Translations under genes and position numbers: made by a program
DNA from: Urechis unicinctus
Taxonomy: Eukaryota; Annelida; Polychaeta; Xenopneusta; Urechidae
DNA length: 64,000 nucleotides
Direction: 5' to 3'
Assembly (NCBI GenBank): GCA_034190875.2
Contig: CM067345.1
Location: 23,872,438-23,936,437 of the forward strand
Shown: piece after piece, positions 56,462-64,000 of the stretch
How the letters are laid out: each line of letters starts with the position of its first letter
How positions within the stretch are numbered: position 1 is the stretch's first letter
Notes under the pieces: generated by a model
Seen by the model: the letters and a program-made list of their open reading frames with translations, nothing else
Databases searched by the model: none
What the model was told of the DNA's origin: nothing

Positions 56462-58469
56462 TGTATTCGACGCTAAATAATTTTTCCACCCGAGCAAAGT
56501 AACTAATTTTCATAAATATATTTTGCACAAAAGAATACTCCTGTTTCCAGAATCCAGTTGCAGCAAAATACATCCCAATACCTACATGGGGGAAATGTTC
56601 TCATGAAATCTAACTGGGAGCGGATGGGAGTATTTAGGTTATGCAGTCCAGGATTTCGTAAAGAGATACTTACCTACCACCTTATAGCACTGAATATACT
56701 CCTCATGAGAATCATCGAAGTTCAATATGAAGTTGGTTCAATTGTCGGTGGCTGAATTTAATACTAGTGATTGGCTTGGTTCGCAGAAGGCGCAGTATTA
56801 TGACTGGACATACGTGCGATGAGGGTCTGAGCGATACGTAGGAGCCGACCAATCATTTTCTCTAAAATATATCACGTGCATATATATACCCAATGATAGA
56901 GCAATATGAAAATCCCTGCGTCTGTCACACTCAGATCTTCAGCGTGATGATAACAACTCACTCAATTCTGCAGCGTGATGATGACAACTCACTCAGAAGA
57001 GAAGCGACAACTTCAATCACAAAAAAAACCCATGAATTCGACTTACCGGAACTTCGTGATGCCGAGTATTCAGTGGGAATATCAACATCCAAAATAAGAT
57101 GGCATTCGTTTTTATTTAATAAATATACACGGTATTCCGATTAGTAGAGTCCTCCAATGAACTTTTGATGCGCAATACCACTAACGGGACCATTGCTTGA
57201 CATTCGGACAACAATTTGTCCATAAATAATTGATATATACGAATGCATGAATATTTTAGAAAAGATTTTGCCTGATTTGGTCCGTTCGGAAATTCAATAG
57301 ACCTCATTGGATAACACCGAAGAGAATGCTGAATTATAATTAAGTTATTATCCAATATAGGTCTTCTCCACTTTCTTCTGAAAATATGTCGTTTTTTTCT
57401 GATATATTCTTGTCATGATATTTTCAGTAAGTGAAAAGTATATGGAAACACGAGGGCGTAAATTCCTCAGCGGAATTGTAGCCGCGTTTGGCGTTTGGCG
57501 TCTAATTTGGCGGTCTTGTTTCGGGGGTTTTAGCATACCAAGACATCTGAATTTGTTGGTCTTCGTTACCAGAAAATAATGACAATTAAATTTATAGCTA
57601 AGCAAAGTGAAGTTTGAGACTTATTCAAACCAAAAAGAGTTTGTTGAAAACTATTCTTCCAGATTGAATACTACACATTCAGATAAAAATCCATTTATGC
57701 CGGTGTACAGAAGACAAATTGTGAATATACTTGAGATGACCATTTTAAGCTAGTAAAGTAAACAACATGTATCGATTGGTCCAAGCACTCGACTTCTGTT
57801 TGTTGGTATCTCCTAGCAACCGCCAAAGATTTTGGAACACACTGCCACTGAATTCACTTAATGGGCGAAGCAACAATTGTACCACCATGGCCCACCGTTG
57901 ACCTCCTCACCCCGGACTGTGACCTCGGAAGGGAAAAAGTCACAAAACCACATGAAATCGCCGACGGGCGACGCTGTCATTTGGTTCCGCCTTAAGAACA
58001 GATGATCTGCAACCATGTAACGTGTATCACATTACTGAACACACTGCTTGACAAGGAGGATTGTTTGTTTCTGGAGGCTGCTAAATACGATATTCCCATC
58101 TGTTCTCACGTCGAGACAAGCATTAAATTACCGACGCATATTAACTGATTTCACAGTTGTAATATCCGTGATAATCGAGTCAGAAATTCTCACGCTGGCG
58201 GCGCAGAAAGTCGACGAAATAATTGTTGAAGGTCGCAATAAATCTCTCCCTGCCTAAAGAGGGTATTCAACTACGTCCTCGTTCTCCGAAAATGTCACAG
58301 TTTAAATCGACCTTGACCTCCACAAAATCCGGTAAGTCTACATTTAAACTGATGAGCTGATGGCTTTGGTTAGCGCGGATACCATTGACGCAATACGGAG
58401 ATACCTGTAAACTTCTCTTCTGCACTCGCAGCTTAATAAAACATTTAGGGTAATAATATTTATTAGGGG

Positions 58470-58565
58470 ATTAGGGAATTGAGTTATTTTTATAGGTCCC
58501 CACCCCAAACACAATCAAACGAATTGAGTCGTGCTTATGTATTTTGCTCTATCAAGAAATAAAAC
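58470..58565 (+). repeat. Dispersed repeat pair, member 1
   Basis: GGAATTGAGTTATTTTTATAG, CACCCCAAACACAATCAAAC and ATTGAGTCGTGC recur in the same order at 59975-60075. Confidence 0.7.
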
Positions 58566-59974
58566 AATAACATAAATCGACAAAGCAAGAATGTCTATAT
58601 CATTATTCATCGGAACACGGTAATGTACTGCTTAAAAAAGGTTATAATAATATAATTCAAAGAAATAAGTAGCTTAAGTGATCACCTGACGACAATTATA
58701 TTCATTCAGTGAATAAATCAAGCAAAGGATTGATTCATCTGCTTGATGTATTCATTCATTTTCAGAATCATGATACAGTAGTGGACCAAAGCTAATTCAA
58801 TTTAACGCCCCGCTAGAAATGAGAACAGAGTATCAGACTGACGGTTCAGTGTAATTCAATTCCGCGAAATTAAACAGATTGTTCGTGATTCGTGCTATGC
58901 AGACACTAGGATACGTGATTTCCGTAAGCGTCCGACGGGAAAAGGGATTCAGGGTATGACAAACTAGTATTCCAGCAATTTTTACTTCTTTTCTTACACA
59001 CTTCTGACGATTTTGTAAACATTTGGTGAACGACAATATTGGAAATTATCCACATAAAACCCGCGTCGTTGTAGATGCCGAGTAGAGACTACAAATGTCT
59101 TTATCTACGTTACTCCAAAGTTGGGACAAGCGTACAAAATATATACTTTTACACCGTCAGAATGAGCCAAACCAAGTTGGCATGAGAGCCTCGTAACGAC
59201 AGCCTATAAACCGACGCATGAGATTGACTTCTTTCAAGATGGAGATATCAGTGTTTATAAGAACATATTTCTAAAGCTCCGTTTAACCATTGTGAGAAGG
59301 TTCAGAGGCAAGCCGCATAACATCTAAAAAGTTAAACTCACTGAAAGCCTAATCATTTGGCTTTTTCTAAACAGACCTATAGAATATTGAACCAATAACC
59401 TGACAGTTGGATAAAGCTGCAACCTCCCCTAATATCGCAGCGTCACGCGAACTGGGCATTGTTCCGACGAGAGCAATGAGGTGGACGGAGAGGGGTGGGG
59501 TAGAGGGGGGGGGGGGGCAAGAGTTGGTGGTGGGTAGCTTGGATGGGGGACGCTCATTAGAATGAGATCTGTCCAGGACGTTTGTTTTTTGACAGATTAG
59601 ATAAAAAATAACCGTCGTCGTCGTCATCATTCTGCCGCCATTAGTTTACCAACGATATCTAAGCCGGACATTACTTAATTTAACAATGTAATATTTTTAT
59701 TTTAACTCCCATGGACATTTATCAAAACACGCAGCGATTAAACCAACGCATGGTACACTTTCCCAGAACAAACACACAGTTCTATCGTGAAAGTAAAAGA
59801 ATAAATACATACGACATTGAAAACTAATACATTCTAGCGGCAATAAACGTCATGCGGAAGTGACCCCTCCCTCACAATAAACGGGTTTTCTTTTTCAGGA
59901 GGTACAAATTTTCCTATCTGTAATTTATGGAGGTATTACGACGACAAAGGGTTAGCGTGGTAGCACCACAAAGA

Positions 59975-60075
59975 ATCAAGGAATTGAGTCATTTGTATAG
60001 CCCCCCCCCCCCCCCCCACCCCACCCCAAACACAATCAAACGTATTGAGTCGTGCCAATGTGTTTTTCTCTATCA
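59975..60075 (+). repeat. Dispersed repeat pair, member 2
   Basis: Same orientation as 58470-58565; here the poly-C is expanded to about 18 bases. Confidence 0.7.
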
Positions 60076-62288
60076 ACGCTCGAACACAAACCGAACTCGA
60101 CAAGGAACACGCGCCCCATGGACCATTATGCCAAAAAAATGGAGAGTTTGACTTGATGAAGGCAGATGTCACGCGGAGTGAAATACTTACTCATTCAACA
60201 TGTCAATAATTAACTTGCCGGAAATATATCTGCTGTAAGGGAGGTTAGTTATTGCATATTGTGAATTAGTAATATATGCAGCCCTTGAATGAATAAGTTA
60301 GCAATGCAATCTCCACCATAGTGGCCTATTAAGTCTGCATTAGATTTAATGAATCCCTCTCGCCTGCTTATAATAAGCAGCGCAATCACATTTTGTTGAT
60401 ACCAAAAAAACGTTGAGTTTATTTAAAATAATTGTTTAGCAAAGCGCGGATATATCAAATGATCATAACGTTTCTACCATACTTTCGAATCGATTCATAA
60501 CGTTAGGGTGTTAATTCACTTTGCGATTTCAACTGGAATTTCAACCGTTTTAGTTATCTCTTTAGAACCAAGTACGGGAGACGCTGCTTCACTCCCTCTC
60601 AGTTCTGGCGTCTTACCACAATTTAGTTTCAACGGAATGATCTGTGTTCACATGTTTTATATAGTTTTATCTAATAAAATCAAATCACCGAACATTTATT
60701 TGAAATTAAGGCGAGTTTCAACAATGAGTATCTCGGCCTAAAATCAAACCAAGCGGTAATATCCGGGCCCGACTTGCCAACATGGCGGCGAGGCGGCAAC
60801 TGACCAGCGGAAGCTTTCACCAATTGGAACCTAGACAAAAAAGCTCTTGTCTAACATGAAGAAAAGGCCAGTGTCGCACAAATATCACACCGAATCACGA
60901 TGAAAACAACGAAAACTTGGGGGAAAGGCGACAGGAACGATCGGCTATAGTTTTTGCCAATGTTCTCACCGCCATATTTACATCGGAAGATTCTGGGGCT
61001 CTCAGTGATACCGTTCTCCACGCTTGTATTTCGGAAGGAAATATCACCGGTCAAATTGGAAAGTTATCGCAAATATATTTTTTTCGGCTGGCGATAGAAA
61101 TATGAAACATTATCTTGATCAAAACTAAATTATCACTTTCGACACTGATCGCCTGAAACTCAACTGAACATGCATATTTCGTGAAACAAAGTGCTGTGTT
61201 CTGTCAGTATGTGTCTGAATCGACAACAAACTAAGCGGTTGTTAGACCAACAAGGTGATAAAACCTGACGTTGGTCTGCTGGGCTAGTTTTAGAGGGTAG
61301 CGGCTGGGGTCAGTGAAGGGCAGATTTTGCCAACACTCACAACCTTAATAAATACATGGAAGCATACGTTTTCAGTTATATACCTCCAAGCTAAGTAGCC
61401 CAATAAAACATTGCCGACAGGTAGGTCATGAGAAAGCTTGATTGAGCAATGAATGCAACGCAGAAAGGGAAAAGGCGAAACAGAGAGGGCGAGAAAGGGA
61501 GAGGATGGGGGCCCGAGAAAACAAAACCGAAATAGATAGCGCATAATGACGACAATTAAGTCCTACCTTATAATACTATAAACATTACCATAAGCAACGT
61601 TTACTACAGATATGAAGGCAAACAAGCGTGGACATATATGATCACTGCCTGTCGGATACGCAGAGCCTAAGTTTCGACAGCTATTAAAGCCCGCAAATTC
61701 TTGAATGACATACAAACAATAAAAAAACTAACGTGCGTTTGCGATTTTAGCCATATAGTTCACAAGAATCAACGGAGGTTTGCTATTTAAAAACCTGGAA
61801 AAAGCCTCCCCATTCCCCCCACCCTACAGTTTTGAGGCTATGGTGCCTATGAGGTAGCGTAAGTGAGAGGAGAGGCATGTGGTTATAAATCATACCCTGA
61901 TGGCCTGAATGAAGGCACCCATCAATTGACGGCAACCACGCAGACAGAGACAGTCCAACATTCCTTACTGGAGAAAGCGCCGCCTTAATTCACAGGGTTC
62001 GTTGAACGAAGAAAAAAAACGTTGACCAGAGATGTTGGCATATTTAATATATGGTATTCCAACTTCAAAAGGTTTGCAAGTCGGTACATCGGCTGTGGAA
62101 GGCGGCGACGGGGCTTTACGGTTAAACGTTTAACTTGTCTTCTTCTCCACAACGAGGTTTCAAAACAAACCTAGACGGTAATGAGTAAACGAGCTGTCAT
62201 TGGCACAAACCGAGCCATAACGCGACGTGTCTAACCAAATACGCCAAATATATCCGGCATTATTCATTTCGAAATGAATCAGTCAACC

Positions 62289-64000
<1,712 letters not shown>

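Overview
The window is metazoan nuclear DNA: intron-bearing genes with GT-AG (and two GC-AG) introns, AATAAA signals, long (TA)n and (GA)n microsatellites, and many old transposon copies. The gene content (EED, GET1, an ankyrin/SOCS-box gene, a secreted VWC-type protein, lin-28), a first lin-28 zinc knuckle with the longer spacing I associate with invertebrate proteins, and a SINE-like repeat of a kind I associate with molluscs suggest a lophotrochozoan, probably a mollusc. The phylum is inference.

Layout. 0-7 kb: the 3' ten exons of EED (+) run tail to tail with a complete five-exon GET1/WRB gene (-). 7.3-8.0 kb: first copy of a hairpin-ended repeat (called MITE-A here). 8.4-10.5 kb: a single-exon ankyrin-repeat/SOCS-box gene. 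13.2-15.2 kb: a DIRS/Ngaro-type tyrosine-recombinase retrotransposon relic ending in a 54-bp minisatellite. 17.2-18.3 kb: a two-exon gene for a small secreted VWC-like protein, with a duplicated intron segment. 19.9-20.7 kb: SINE-like element running into a 45-bp minisatellite. 21.7-23.4 kb: two non-LTR reverse-transcriptase fragments on opposite strands.

25,840-39,585: the centrepiece, a 13.7-kb Polinton/Maverick-like (adintovirus-like) endogenous element with 127-bp terminal inverted repeats that differ at only two positions. It carries a YqaJ/lambda-exonuclease-like nuclease, a glycine-rich hydrophobic protein, a fibre-like protein, several virion-type proteins, a major-capsid candidate, a packaging ATPase, several small conserved-looking membrane or coiled-coil proteins, a retroviral-type integrase, a small zinc-binding protein and the exonuclease part of a protein-primed family B DNA polymerase. 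Most genes have frame breaks or stops, and the polymerase domain is absent. Where it should be lies a MITE-A copy, itself interrupted by a second small element (MITE-B) with a clean target-site duplication, so three insertions can be ordered in time.

40-44 kb: a broken SAP-domain gene fragment, a second MITE-B copy and a deleted MITE-A copy. 45.9-54.9 kb: lin-28 (-), three coding exons giving 208 residues, followed by about 4.5 kb that holds let-7 and lin-4/miR-125 complementary sites in the sense orientation, consistent with a long microRNA-regulated 3' UTR. 55-64 kb: no gene recognised; microsatellites and small tandem repeats.

Several frame breaks, including one in otherwise intact EED, lie in short homopolymers, so residual assembly indels must be separated from true decay before any gene here is called dead.
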